Assembly: GCA_964058805.1 (NCBI GenBank)
Contig: CAXKVV010000962.1
Coordinates: forward strand, 1 to 22,335
Length of the DNA: 22,335 nucleotides
Direction: 5' to 3'
From: Schoenoplectus triqueter
Lineage: Eukaryota > Streptophyta > Magnoliopsida > Poales > Cyperaceae
Made by a program: the position numbers and the translations under genes. Below, in pieces: positions 8,998 through 19,747 of this stretch (positions within the stretch are counted from its first letter, which is position 1; each line of letters opens with the position of its first letter). Under the pieces are notes generated by a model. The model saw only the letters and a list, made by a program, of their open reading frames with translations, had not been told where the DNA came from and ran no database searches.

Positions 8998-9994
8998 TCT
9001 TATCCATGCTACAAAAGTATATATCAGTTTGTTGCTTTGTTGCTAGCTTGGCTTGCTTATTTCGGAAGTTTGTTAGTGAGACACTAAATTGATTTGAAAC
9101 AAAATAAAGATAATTGATACAGAAATTGTGAACTTAATCCCATTCAGAAGTTCGTAATTTTAATGTGAAAAATCTTAAATCAGCTTCTAATATTGAATTT
9201 GTATGCAGTGGTTGATTTTTTTATAGCTGAGAAAGTAAACCTTTATATTTTTAATTCTTAATTTTCTAAATTTACTTTGCATAAAGTCAACACGCGTGTA
9301 ATTTGAAAAATGAATCCTTCCGGACAATTATTATGAAACTGCGTAAAAGTTTGTCTCAAGTATTTGAATTCATCGTTCAAGACGCAACTAATGAACTTGT
9401 AAATTAAACTTATGAGCTTAAGACTCAATAGTATAATTTTGTTTTAAAAATAAAATTAGTCAGTAATTAAAGTCAATAAGAAAGGGTAACCTTATTGCTC
9501 AATGATTGCAAGATTAATGGGACCAGTGAAAGTAATGGGTGGAAAATAAAATGGGCCTCACTCATTAAATGCCCGTGCTTTAGAAAAGCCATATAAGAAG
9601 TTAAAAACACCTATAAAAAGAGAAAAATGATAATAATAATATATCATTAGGTTATCAAAAACGCAATTAATTGAGACGACGGAATTGTGGGTTGACCTGC
9701 AGAAAAAGAATCATTAAAATAATCATATCAGGACAGCTTTTTTGTACGTACAGTTTGTAATTCAGTATTATTTTTGGTGGTTGATTGCAAGTTGTATATA
9801 TTTTCTTGTTACCAGAAATATAATTATGATAATGTGAATATGCGCATGCGCTTGAATTATCAAGTTGGGACTTTAATTACTGTCATCTCTGAGAAAAATA
9901 AAATGGCTAGCAGTATGTCGTTTTTTGTAATTTATTTTCATTGTTATGCATCCTATGAATAATTGGATATGTTTCACAAAAAGAAAAATATATA
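8998..9994. other. Gene-free DNA
   Basis: I see no convincing gene. A 62-codon open frame at 9774-9962 has no family resemblance and no coding bias I can recognise. CTATAAAAAG at 9611-9620 looks TATA-like, but nothing plausible lies downstream. Confidence 0.5.
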
Positions 9995-9995
9995 G

Positions 9996-10918
9996 GGATA
10001 ATATCACCACCCCCCTCAAACTTTCAGGTTTTGACAAACACCCCCTTAGCTTTTAAATGTGAGAAACATCCTCCCAAACTCTCAATTGGCCCCGACTGTT
10101 AAATGTACTTAACACCATTAACTTTTATTGATAAAATGACCGTAGTATCCTTTTATATTAATACCCATTCAATTGTATCATTAATTGAGAAAAAATGATA
10201 AATAAAAAATATTTGTTCGAATATTCTTTTGTTTTACATTAAGATTTGAAATAAAAATAAATTATCTCAAATTTTATTTTTTTTGATATATTATTCTGTA
10301 GAATAATAAAATGATCATTTCAAAAATAGATAATTTTTCATGAAATATTATTTCCAAAAATAAAGACAATTTGATATAATTTATTTTATTTCTAATATTT
10401 AATATAAATAAAAAAGGATAAGATTTGAATGGAAATTCTTTTCATTTTTCAAAATGTTATTCATAATTAATGAAAGAAATAAAATAAGCGTAAAAAATAT
10501 AAGGGTATTATGATCATGTATCAATAAAAGTTAACGGCATTAAAGACATTTAACAGTCAGGGGGCTACTTGTCATTAAATTGAGAATTTCAGAGGGTTTT
10601 TGCTACATTAGGGTCTAATCGGCACCTCCATTCTCAAGGGAATCGAGTTTGGGTTTCCATATTACCAGCAAATGCATTTTCATAATAGTTGCGAAGAAAA
10701 AAATTAAGTCTGGATAAATTATTTTTTACTCAAAGGAATCACACTTTTTATATATGCATTTGAAAAATTCAACCCATTTTCATTTGCATCAAAATAAATA
10801 CCGAATACCACATGGGAAAAAACTAAATTCATTTCCATTCCCACCAAACACGTCCTTAAAAGTTGAGAGGGTATTTGTCAAAATCTGAAAGCTTGATGGG
10901 TAAAGTGACATTATCTCA
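9996..10918. mobile_element. Large inverted-repeat element (noncoding transposon), interrupted by a nested insertion
   Basis: The left arm, from GGATAATATCACCACC through CTCAAACTTTCAGGTTTTGA and CAAACACCCCC, is matched by the complement near 10858-10918 (GAGAGGGTATTTGTCAAAAT, CTGAAAG, GTGACATTATC). A second inner pair follows: GACTGTTAAATGTACTTAAC and TTAACTTTTATTGATAAAAT (10094-10137) pair with 10522-10560. The right arm is split: ATTGAGAATTTCAGAGGG...CTACATT ends at 10609 and TAAAAGTTGAGAGGG resumes at 10857. Without the inserted part the element would be about 680 bp. No open frame of note. Ends of this kind recur in plant genomes; I do not assign a superfamily. Confidence 0.72.
10610..10856. 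mobile_element. Nested insertion inside the right arm of the 9996-10918 element
   Basis: This roughly 247-bp segment interrupts the right arm exactly where the complement of the left arm would continue. It carries GAGTTTGGGTTTCCAT (10646-10661) near the left and CATTTCCATTCCCACCAAACACG near the right (10830-10852), words typical of a widespread group of plant miniature elements. Its own terminal repeats are degenerate and I could not fix a target duplication. Confidence 0.55.
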
Positions 10919-12719
10919 CAAATAATAAGAATAACGGTGGAACCGTATAGAATAGGGGGAAAGAGGATTCGGGATGGCAATTTGCAATCAAGCCTCTCAT
11001 TTTACGCATCCCAATTCTTTTTCATAAAATAGACCTTTCCTCTTCTATGAAAGCAATATAATAGAGACAAAAAAATCTTTTCGATGTATTGCAAAAAGTT
11101 CAATTTATTTTTTTTTTCACTATTTCCAGTTTGTGGAATACCATTGATAGATATACTATGGAAATTGATCCTTTATTTCTCAAGTTCAGAAAATTTTTAT
11201 TTTAAAAAAAAAATGGGAGTCCAAACTACTTGATCTTCCGGACAGAAATAATTGCCTCGGAATAAAAGTTTTGAACCATGCAAATTGAAATTAAATTATG
11301 TTGAAATTAAGTTCTCATGACTAACATAAAAAAAAATCAAATATTAAATCGAATGGATCAAATTTAAATAGTAGGGTCATATCTTTCATATTATAATAAC
11401 AATATATATTGTATTTGACCTATGGTTTCTTTATGAAGGAACCTTCTTTTCATCCAATAATCTGAAATATTGCTCCCTTATGGGACCATATACTGAAATT
11501 TCCTAGCTAGGTGTTTTGGAGCGGTCCTTGTCAGGTTTAACTGTGTTTAATAAATCTTTGCTTGCAATCATGGAGTTAGGTGTGTCATATACTCATATGT
11601 GCGAAACATTATTTACTTGTTAGCATTTAGCAATTAATTTTGTGGTTTTGGTAAATAATAATTAGCTTGGTAAGAGGCTAAGAATTTAAGCAGCAGTCAA
11701 GCCTACAGAAGATTTTTGGCTTGGGCACTAATTTAGCATGAGTCTAAAAAATAGCCACAATTATTAGTAGAAATAATTGCTGTTCCTTTTCAAGGCGTTG
11801 TCTTTTCCATAGACGGTGTTATACATGGCACTTAATTAGCCATCTAACACTTCCTCATTTAATGCCTAGAAATTATAAGAGAGACTTCACAAGCTATATT
11901 TCACGTTTATTTTATTGCTTCTCTTACTTTTTACAATTTATGTTTATATATAACAAAATGAAATTGATTGAGTTTACAAGATTTGGAACTATATATCACG
12001 TCATGTCTGCCGCCAACCAGCCAGCCGATTTTAAAAGATGAAATGTGTATTTGATGTAATTATAGTGTAATAAAATACAGAGTGATATTAAATATTTGTG
12101 TTTATGGAATTGTGTTGTATCACTTACAAAAAATTGAATTTTCAAAAAAAATGTTTCAAAATATACGAATGCTAAATATTTTTAATAGAAGTTTATTTTC
12201 AAAAGATGATAAATTTTAAATGAATACTTTTTTAAAATAAACTTAAGAAAAAAAATAACTTTAGTTAACAAGCAATTGCCAATCGGCTTTGTCTATGACA
12301 AGAAAGGGACTGGAGGTACCTTGATTGGACTGGAACTTTCCATGACACGTGTTGTTTTCTCTATTGTTTTTTTTTTTTGAGAGAGAGAAGTGTTGTTTTC
12401 ACTAAGTAAATGATTTGGGTTTAGCGGGTTCTCCCCAAGAAATTGGTGAATTGAATATTAAGCAATAAAGATGTGCCATCTCAAATTCGCAATTCTCAAC
12501 TATTAAAAATGTTCTTAGAAGATTATACGATCTAATAAAAAATTATTTATTATTGCTAAATGGCTTATTAGTTTAAGTAGCAAAGTATAATTTATTAGGC
12601 GTTTTGTTTGTCTCATAAATCTTTTGCGCTAAATAAATTAAGCTTGTTTGTCCTGCTGATTTGTCTTTTAATGTCACCAATCGTCAAAATATTATGTTCT
12701 GTTTAAAAAGCATAGATTC
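10919..12719. other. Gene-free AT-rich DNA
   Basis: No coding region is supported. Minor items are a short imperfect inverted repeat near 12188-12245 (AAGTTTATTTTCAAAAG against TTTTAAAATAAACTT) and a T-run followed by GAGAGAGAG near 12366-12388. Confidence 0.5.
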
Positions 12720-12908
12720 AATTTTTCACCTGCACGGGATATTGATATGTACGTCCTGGTTAAGAGGGCTTAGATGGTATGGAAGAGATGAATATATAAA
12801 GGGTGTTTGAGTATGAAAGTATTTATAAAGTGTGCACAAGAATTCATCTGATTTATAGTTTTTATGCGTATGTGAAAGATTGGATTCGTTTTCAGTTTTA
12901 GACAGGGC

Positions 12909-12916
12909 TTTATATA
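12909..12916 (-). promoter_or_regulatory. TATA box candidate in the palindrome-rich block
   Basis: TATATAAA on the minus strand, set in CTCCTATATAAAGCCC, matches the plant TATA consensus well. No downstream gene is recognisable, so a retroelement promoter is the likeliest explanation if it is used at all. Confidence 0.35.
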
Positions 12917-12993
12917 GGAGAAGAGAGTCATGGAGACATGATAAGCTGGAGCGAATAATGATAAGTTGGTGTACGTAATGAGAAATCAATGTG

Positions 12994-13028
12994 TGATCAT
13001 GTGCAATTATAAGCATTGCACATGATCA
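12994..13028. repeat. 14-bp perfect hairpin, 7-nt loop
   Basis: TGATCATGTGCAAT (12994-13007) and ATTGCACATGATCA (13015-13028) are exact complements around the loop TATAAGC. The arm also contains the overlapping palindromes TGATCA and CATG. The hairpin is strong for such an AT-rich region. Confidence 0.85.
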
Positions 13029-13062
13029 TGCATAGTTACGATGATTATATTCGAGATATTGT

Positions 13063-13101
13063 GTAGTTCTCGAACTCGAGAATATTCAGCTCAAGAACTA
13101 C
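13063..13101. repeat. Imperfect inverted repeat GTAGTTCTYGARCT
   Basis: GTAGTTCTCGAACT (13063-13076) is opposed by AGCTCAAGAACTAC (13088-13101) with two differences. A second small palindrome, TTCTCGAACTCGAGAA, overlaps it. It lies 35 bases after the perfect hairpin at 12994-13028. Confidence 0.7.
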
Positions 13102-13209
13102 TTGAGATGAGTATTAGGTGAAAGTCTTATAGGATTTAATGAGTTAGCGTTTTAGAAGCAAGTGTTCTGATCTAAGTTTATTGAGTTTTCGAGAACACAA
13201 CCCTATCAG

Positions 13210-14355
13210 AAATTATTCTCACTTGAATTTTATTTGCATACGTAATGGCTGAATGTTTTTTTTTCTATTTAGGGCACTGGCACTCATTTTTCCCCACTGA
13301 TCACCAATTAAATACTAAAATTAATAACTATAATGCATTATCAGTATAAGAGAATTAGAGAGAAACGGTTATATATAGCAGTTTTTTTTTATTTCTGGCA
13401 CGCACATACTATATTTCAATACATCCCACTGAAAATTTCTAAGTGTTGGCCATACATTTATTGGTTCTGCTTCAAAAAATACTCATTAATTGCTGGAAAG
13501 ACATCCACAAGCTACTTTAATTAAGACTTTGCATCTTAGATTGAGGACTGTGCACGTTGTACACCGCCTGCATGCGTTTCTTCCGCTTCTAAATGAATTT
13601 CTAATTAAATGCACTTTATATGATAGGCGTGTATAATTCACACAAGGTGTGGAAATTTGAATTATCTTCTAATTCATTTCAGAAGGGGTAATCTTTTTCA
13701 GCACTTCTGCATTCAATTATAAGTTTGTATGGCAGAAGTAATATATATGTCATCTCATTGACCAGAATGAGTGGACAGGCTATGAAAAGCAGGGTATGAT
13801 ATTTATTAAAATATAGAAAAATAGAGAATGGATTTAATTATCATCATTATTAGTGTTTATTGTGTCTATTTAGTTATTTATGTACAAATTTAAAAATATG
13901 CACATTGAATGTGCTATATATTATCTCAATTATATGTATATGAAAATCATAAAATTTTAACTTCATTTCAATAGTCATCAAGTAATGAATTTGAATTTTA
14001 AAATTTAATCCGTTGATTTTATTAATGCTTGATGTATATATAAATAATATTAAAATATATATTTTTTGTATACATATGTAAGATGATATTTACAAAATAT
14101 GCTTCAATTAGTTTTGTTATTTAAGAATTTAGAGAATAATTATTTAATATTTAATTTTAATGGCACCGATGTGACATTAAAATGATGGTAGTTGAATTAT
14201 TTCTCATTAAAATAATATGACTTCAATATATGAAAAATAATATATATAGTAAAAGACATACTGCAAATTACAAGACACAAGACACAGATATTGTGAATTA
14301 GATCTAGAAGAGTAAGAAAAATTCATAATTCATAATTCATTTGGTGTTTGATTTG
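13210..14355. other. Gene-free AT-rich DNA
   Basis: No supported gene. A small tandem run of AATTCATA-type units occurs near 14318-14340. Confidence 0.5.
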
Positions 14356-14727
14356 GCTTAGCTCGAGTTTTGTTTGTTCGATCAGATTTTTTATCAGTTC
14401 AATTGGAGTTCGGTTCGATACTTTATTAATGAACTAGTTTGAATTTGATTTGTAATAGTTTGATATGTAGTTATTTACATATATTTTAACTATTTAGTCA
14501 ATATTATATTTAATAATATAATTGTTTTGTTATAAAATTAATAAAATATCATTATTTTAGGTCTAATTATTTTTTATAATGTAAAAATAAATATAAAATT
14601 AAAATAATTGAGTTCGTTTAGAGTTTGATTTCAGTTTGATTTAGCTTGAGTTTGAATTCGATTTAATTTGGAATCGATTTATTTCGAATTAATTTCAAAA
14701 CGAATTAGTACATAGCGTAGTTAGATC
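14356..14727. repeat. Degenerate dispersed repeat rich in TTGATTTGAGTTCGATT-like words
   Basis: The segment starts with GGCTTAGCTCGAGTTTTG and has many variants of GTTCGATT/GAGTTTGATT at both ends (14380-14470 and 14610-14725), with an AT-rich middle. The pattern resembles decayed plant miniature elements with GCTCGAGTTCGA-type subterminal repeats. No termini or target duplication could be defined. Confidence 0.35.
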
Positions 14728-16088
14728 GAATTTGATTTCTTTGCAGCTCTCGCCCTAATTAGATCATTCTTTTTTTTTGGACAAACGAGATGTGAATTGG
14801 AATAGCGACGGCTGCTTTTAACATACTCAAAAGTAAAGGAAACCATGTAACAAATATATGTTTTATGAAATAACAGGCCTGACAATAATAAGAGAAAAAC
14901 TCAAAGCAAGGATTAAGAAGAACTTTTTGGTGTTTGAGAAACAATAACGACCCTGAACACTTTATCATCAGAAAAATTACGGAACATAAAATTGCGTTTT
15001 GTGAGATAACAGCTCTGAAATCAGTAGATCAGGCCCATAACACTTTTACCAGAGAAAGAGTATTCAGGCGTAAGGAGAAATAGAGTCCCAACTCCTAGTG
15101 CTAGGCCCTTCTTTTTTTAACTCTCAAGTAATTTAAACTTTTAAATTAGGCCCTTCTTTCAATTTGCGAACTTGATAAATTGCACAAATCGGCTTTTCTG
15201 ATCATGCTGGGGCTGTAGATTGTTCCAATATGCAAAACCAGACAAGAGAAAGATGAAATTTGAAAGAACTGGAGTATTGTTAAATTTTAGTAAAATAAAT
15301 GATATGAAAAAATTTCCAAGTCTCAAGCTTGCATTCGAAAGGATAAACTATGTGGATTATATTTCAATACCCATCTCAAAATGGATCTAATACGGCCGGG
15401 GAAAACCCAAAAGAACACACACATGAGAAAGATACAAAGAAATCAGATTAAAAAATTAAATCATCATAAAACACATTCAATGCTGAGAGCTGCTTTAAAC
15501 ACAGTGGCAATTGCTTTCTTCTCATCTACCCTTGAAACCTGGAACTTAACCAGCAAAAAATATATGATAAACTTAGAATATGGATTAATTTACATTCAGA
15601 TTGAATTCCTGCCTTAAAAATTCAATTTTTTTGGAACAGAACATTGCAACATACATTAACAATTTTATTCTTTTTTAATGGACCAGATTATGAGTGAAAT
15701 TTGAACGCCCTTTTCTTCACGCAAGCCTACAGTTTTGCTCAGTGGTGGCTAATTATTGACGGATTTATGTGAGCAAGTACCAGTAGAGACTCGGAATTGA
15801 TACCAAGAGGCCGAAAGTGAAGAGAATTCGTTTGAGGAATTCAATGTTACAACCAGTGTAAAAACAGCACTAGAGTACTGGACCCGAGACTACTGTTCTA
15901 TACCAGTATCAGTATCGGCTGCCTTATGTACTGGTCAAAAATTGAGGAAAAAGAAGGGGAGGAGAACGAAATGGGAATGATTATGATGTTGGAATTTACA
16001 TAAGGGAGGGATCCCTGCGAATAGACTTTTAAATAATACTAAAAAAAATAGTAAAATAGAAAATCATTTTTAGATATTTTTTTATTTA
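14728..16088. other. Gene-free DNA, with a less AT-rich patch at 15700-16020
   Basis: No coding region is supported; the open frames at 14759-14968 and 15381-15617 show no recognisable family. The patch at about 15700-16020 has more G+C than its surroundings and the near-repeat GTACTGG (15875-15881 and 15929-15935). It may be an old transposon or gene relic, but I cannot identify it. Confidence 0.4.
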
Positions 16089-16946
16089 TAGAGGTGTCAA
16101 TAGATACGGTATAGATAGGACGAAGGTATTTTTATTATCATATCTATTTAAAATTACTATTATCCATACCATATCATTACTCATTAAAATTAGATTTATT
16201 CATATCATACTCTTATCTGTTAAAATAAATGGTTAACGAAATGATAATGTATGCTAACGAATAATACTAATATATTACTTAGTTCATCAACATTTATAAA
16301 AAAAATCCGAACTTATTTCATTTACATATATCTCTATTTTACTAGTATGAAATTAAAATATAACTATGCAATCAATGTTGAGTCATTTTAAAATAAATAA
16401 ATAAAAACAAGCATTTCTTATGAAACTTTTTAGCTAAAAAAATAAAATATATTAAAAATAAAAATAGCATATATTTTAAAATAAAAATATAATATTATTT
16501 CATTCAATCATTTTAAGAGGTACTCTATTCAATGTTATTCAAACATTATAATTTATAAGATGGTTAAATTTATAAAAAAAATTATTATTATAATTCATAA
16601 TTCATAGTAGTTAACTCGCAGAACTAGAAGCAACTAGCATAAAAAAAATATTACAGAAAATAATTTTACTGAAGCAACTCGCAGAACTAGAAGCAACTAG
16701 CATAAAAAAAATATTACAGAAAATAATTTTACTGAAAAGAATATAAGATATTTTTTAATAATTTATCATATAGGACAAACAAGTACAAAATGGCCTTTAT
16801 CTATATCATTATCTATTTACTTAACGAAATTTTTTTTTACCCTTATCCATATTAAATAGATTAACAAAAAAAAATTATCCATATCTGTCTTATCGAATGT
16901 GGTATGGATTGGATAAATGAGTAAAAAAATATCATTGACACCCCTA
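16089..16946. mobile_element. hAT-like noncoding element
   Basis: The left end TAGAGGTGTCAATAGATACG and the right end ATCATTGACACCCCTA are inverted copies over the terminal 12 bases with one difference. Subterminal words are also mirrored: GATACGGTATAGATAGG near the left against GTGGTATGGATTGGATAAATG near the right, and a set of TATCCATA words on both sides. The flanking octamers do not match, so the target duplication has decayed or the ends are off by some bases. About 858 bp, AT-rich, noncoding, and containing a 63-bp tandem duplication. Confidence 0.6.
16613..16736. repeat. 63-bp tandem duplication, two near-identical copies
   Basis: The unit beginning AACTCGCAGAACTAGAAGCA starts at 16613 and again at 16676, a period of 63. 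The copies read identically over about 61 bases including an A8 run, implying a recent duplication inside the older hAT-like element. Confidence 0.9.
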
Positions 16947-18600
16947 AGTAAAAGAACATATTCATAATTTTTTTCTATTTTAACATTTTTTAATATTTAT
17001 TTAAAATTTATTGTTAAGATTGTCAAAATAACCGTTAGATAAGGCTACTATATAGAAATTATACAAAGTATGGGTGAAATTAAAAACAATTGGTAGGGAT
17101 GTCCGAGTTAAGAAATAAAATGTTCGGTCAAAAAAACTTTAATTTTCATTATATAAATTTTATTTTTTTAGTAGATCAAAAAACTGTATAAGGGCCGGCT
17201 GACACCAACCTTCGTGCCGCCCTTAATACGAAGCAAGATGTACCAAGATATCATGAATGTAACTAATTATGTGTACAAAAGTTTGTGAGGAGCTCGTTTT
17301 ACGGATCAAATAAACATTCAAGAGAACTCTAACTATATTTATACCATGTACAAAATATTGAATATTGTATTTCCGTCAATTTATGGACAGCATTGCAGAA
17401 GAAAACAATGAATGACAAGATCCACTTTTTTTTCTGTCTTCATATACATTGCAGGTGCATCAATCAGTAAGAAACAAAAAGAAACATTTATTTGACTTCT
17501 GGGATCAAAACAAAGTATTTATGAATCCAATCATCGATTTTAGACGAATACTAATGTAGCCGTGAACAAACACGTAGAAAATAAGTGATATATGAAATTA
17601 TAATCCCGCACAATATAAAGTTATCCTTGGCACGAATTGTTGTATATTACAATCGAATGGGAATTCAATTGGTAATTAATCTCCAACTGGCCGTAAAAAG
17701 CCTTAAGAAAGTTATATGGGGCTCAGGGGCTGTAATAAATTTAACGTTGAAGCAGAAACTGAAGCTACATTTGTTAATAGGAGTGAGGCCATATTTATGA
17801 TAATATGCATATTACAGGGATAATTATGCTATGTTATCAAAATTGTTTGATTTTATGTTCGATAATATGTATATTACAGGGTTCTTTCTTCTCGTTCTAA
17901 ATCCATATTTTGATTGGGCATTTGTGATTTATTCATAAAATTATTGAAGAGTTCCAATATCACATTATTTTTTGTACTACAAAATGGCACAATTTTTTGA
18001 ACTATTTTGTAGTATAATTAAACCTAAACTCCTTGATAATAAAAGATCTGTAAATAATGAATTATTACTATGTTATTTCAAGAAATATATATATCTAAAT
18101 ATGATAGAGTTTGTCTAACATATTTTCATTTGCATTTCAACCGAAATACTAACTATGACTCAAATTTTAATTTTTATGCTCAAAATTTTAATTTAAGCAG
18201 CTCAATAAATTTTTATATTAAAATCTCATAAAGTACAAACTTTTACCTTCTTTAAAATTATTTACTATTCTTAAAAAATTTAAAATATATTCATTAAGTA
18301 ATAAAAAAATTAACATTTGTACGACAAAATAACCATTTTTCATCGAACAAAAGAACTGAATCATGAGCTTTGTGGATGTAGAACGTTATTTTGTGGCCAG
18401 TCTCTCTCTGTTTTTTTAGCAGTTTCCCTCTCCTAAGTTTTTTCATTTTTTTTTAAAATAGAAAAAATATTTAGTATATAATTTCATGATTGGATGATTT
18501 TTGTTTCCATCTGATAATATAGTATGGATTATTTTTTTGGGCCATACATGCGGGCTCCGAAAAAAGAAATCCGACCATGCATTTTTTTCTTTTTCTTTTT
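16947..18600. other. Gene-free AT-rich DNA
   Basis: No gene supported. The 71-codon open frame at 17585-17800 has no recognisable family. A short inverted repeat, TACTACAAAAT (17975-17985) against ATTTTGTAGTA (18004-18014), is the only structure noted. Confidence 0.5.
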
Positions 18601-18612
18601 TTGCCAAGTAAC

Positions 18613-18659
18613 ATCATGGTCCGAATTTTTAATTCGGATCATCTACCATGGACCATGAT
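18613..18659. repeat. Overlapping palindromes around CATGGTCCGAATT
   Basis: TCCGAATT (18620-18627) pairs with AATTCGGA (18631-18638) over a TTT loop. The outer ATCATGGTCC (18613-18622) also pairs with GGACCATGAT (18650-18659). The two hairpins compete for the same bases. No coding sequence lies nearby. Confidence 0.75.
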
Positions 18660-19186
18660 CCGAAGATTTATCTCAGGTCATCATATGCTAATAAAAATAT
18701 ATATTTGTGATATACTAATTATATTTATAAGTTTGTTATAAACTTTATAAATTTGTTATTATTTAAATTACCATTGATAATGGTGCTAGATAAAAAAAAT
18801 TCATAATGGTTATTTCGATATTATAATAGAATATTAGAATATGATTTCATAGTGGTTATTTGGATGAGATTTCTATTGCTATATATATGATTTCATGGTC
18901 AGAATTTTTTTCTGTGGAATATTTTTTGCTTTTTCTATTTTAAAAAAATTGTAGTTTTTTCCATAAGAAAACCAAAATATAAAAAGTTAACCTATAAACC
19001 TACCTAGTTTCTAGGCCCTACCATCTAGCTGTGCAATCTAATCATTTTCTTCCTCTTTGTAATTGGTGGATGCGCAAGAAGAAAAACACTAATATTTAAT
19101 CTAATAATATAAAAATCTTATCATTAATAATATTAATGAAAAAAAGACAAATTTTCATATTAATTTTATCAAAAAATACATGTGCA

Positions 19187-19213
19187 CCAGTGAGAGCGAC
19201 ACACTCTCACTGG
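19187..19213. repeat. 10-bp perfect hairpin, 7-nt loop
   Basis: CCAGTGAGAG (19187-19196) is exactly complementary to CTCTCACTGG (19204-19213) around CGACACA. Its GC content is unusual for the region. It may be part of a mobile-element terminus, but no partner sequence was found. Confidence 0.8.
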
Positions 19214-19283
19214 ACATTGCTATAGTTCCGTGAATTCAAAGTTTTTAAATATGTAATAGCTCAAGTGCAAAGCATTAAAAAAA

Positions 19284-19308
19284 AAGACGTCACTTTTAGT
19301 GACGTCTT
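19284..19308. repeat. 11-bp perfect hairpin containing two GACGTCAC sites
   Basis: AAGACGTCACT (19284-19294) is exactly complementary to AGTGACGTCTT (19298-19308) with a TTT loop. The following 70 bases hold more copies of the word in diverged form (AGTGACATC, GCGTCATCC, AATGACGTGATGTCAT). Repeated GTGACGTC-type words near a terminus are seen in some CACTA transposons; GACGTCA is also a bZIP-binding core. Neither reading is proven. Confidence 0.75.
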
Positions 19309-19472
19309 CTCTAAATACACAAATTAGAGTGACATCTTTCTTATGCGTCATCCGGAATGACGTGATGTCATTTTTAATATTGAAATTTAACTTTTATTAT
19401 TATTAATAATAATAATAATAGAATTTTTAATATTACTAGATAAAAAAACAGTAGAAACAATATACATGGCAG

Positions 19473-19747
19473 TAGAGGTAGTAATTTGTGTGGGTCGGTT
19501 TAACTTTTTAGAAGAAATTGAGTCAGAAAGAGTCGAGTCAGGGTCGGATTAGGTTTATATATTGTTTTTTTCAGATCTTAGATTGATTTCGATTGGATTG
19601 TAGGTCACTTGATTTCGGATTGGATCGGATTATATCGAATACGGATTGGACCGAATCAATTTGATTTTTTTTTAAAAGAATGGATTAAATTTGAATCCGA
19701 ACGATTCAGACGAGTTTTTCAAACCGAGTCGGATTTTGTCCCCTCTA
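19473..19747. mobile_element. Possible hAT-like miniature element, degenerate
   Basis: The left end TAGAGGTAGTAATTTGTGTG and right end TTTTGTCCCCTCTA are weak inverted copies (TAGAGG kept). The body is rich in GGTCGGATT/GAATCCGA/TCGGATTGGATCGGATT words, like the body of the element at 8599-8989. Flanking octamers do not match convincingly. A worn relative of the other hAT-like elements is the best reading. Confidence 0.45.

Larger units (their letters stand above)
12720..13209 (-). repeat. Palindrome-rich block with TATA box, possible LTR or retroelement remnant
   Basis: The block is less AT-rich than its surroundings. On the minus strand it begins with TGATAGGGTTGTGTTCTCG (13209 down), contains a strong TATA box TATATAAA at 12916-12909 within CTCCTATATAAAGCCC, and passes GTGCA near 12733. 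A TG...CA-bounded segment with an internal TATA box is how a solo LTR looks. However, the flanking bases do not form a matching short duplication, and no primer-binding site was seen. The 96-codon open frame on the minus strand (13016-12726) crosses the TATA box and a hairpin and is not credible as a protein. Confidence 0.35.

Noticed and set aside
12726..13016. 96-codon minus-strand open frame
   Set aside because: It runs through a hairpin and a TATA box in a palindrome-rich, possibly LTR-derived block, with no family resemblance.
15733..15800. GCTCAGTGGTGG as the A box of a tRNA or SINE
   Set aside because: No B box at a proper distance and no cloverleaf pairing could be traced.
15790..15810. 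TTGGTATCA on the minus strand as a copia primer-binding site
   Set aside because: The match to the initiator-tRNA complement ends after eight bases, and no LTR pair was seen around it.
16613..16736. CRISPR-like repeats
   Set aside because: There are only two directly adjacent copies with no spacers, and the sequence is plant nuclear in character.
19187..19230. Helitron 3' end (hairpin followed by CTRR)
   Set aside because: The hairpin is followed by CTAT rather than CTRR, and no TC-type 5' end was identified.
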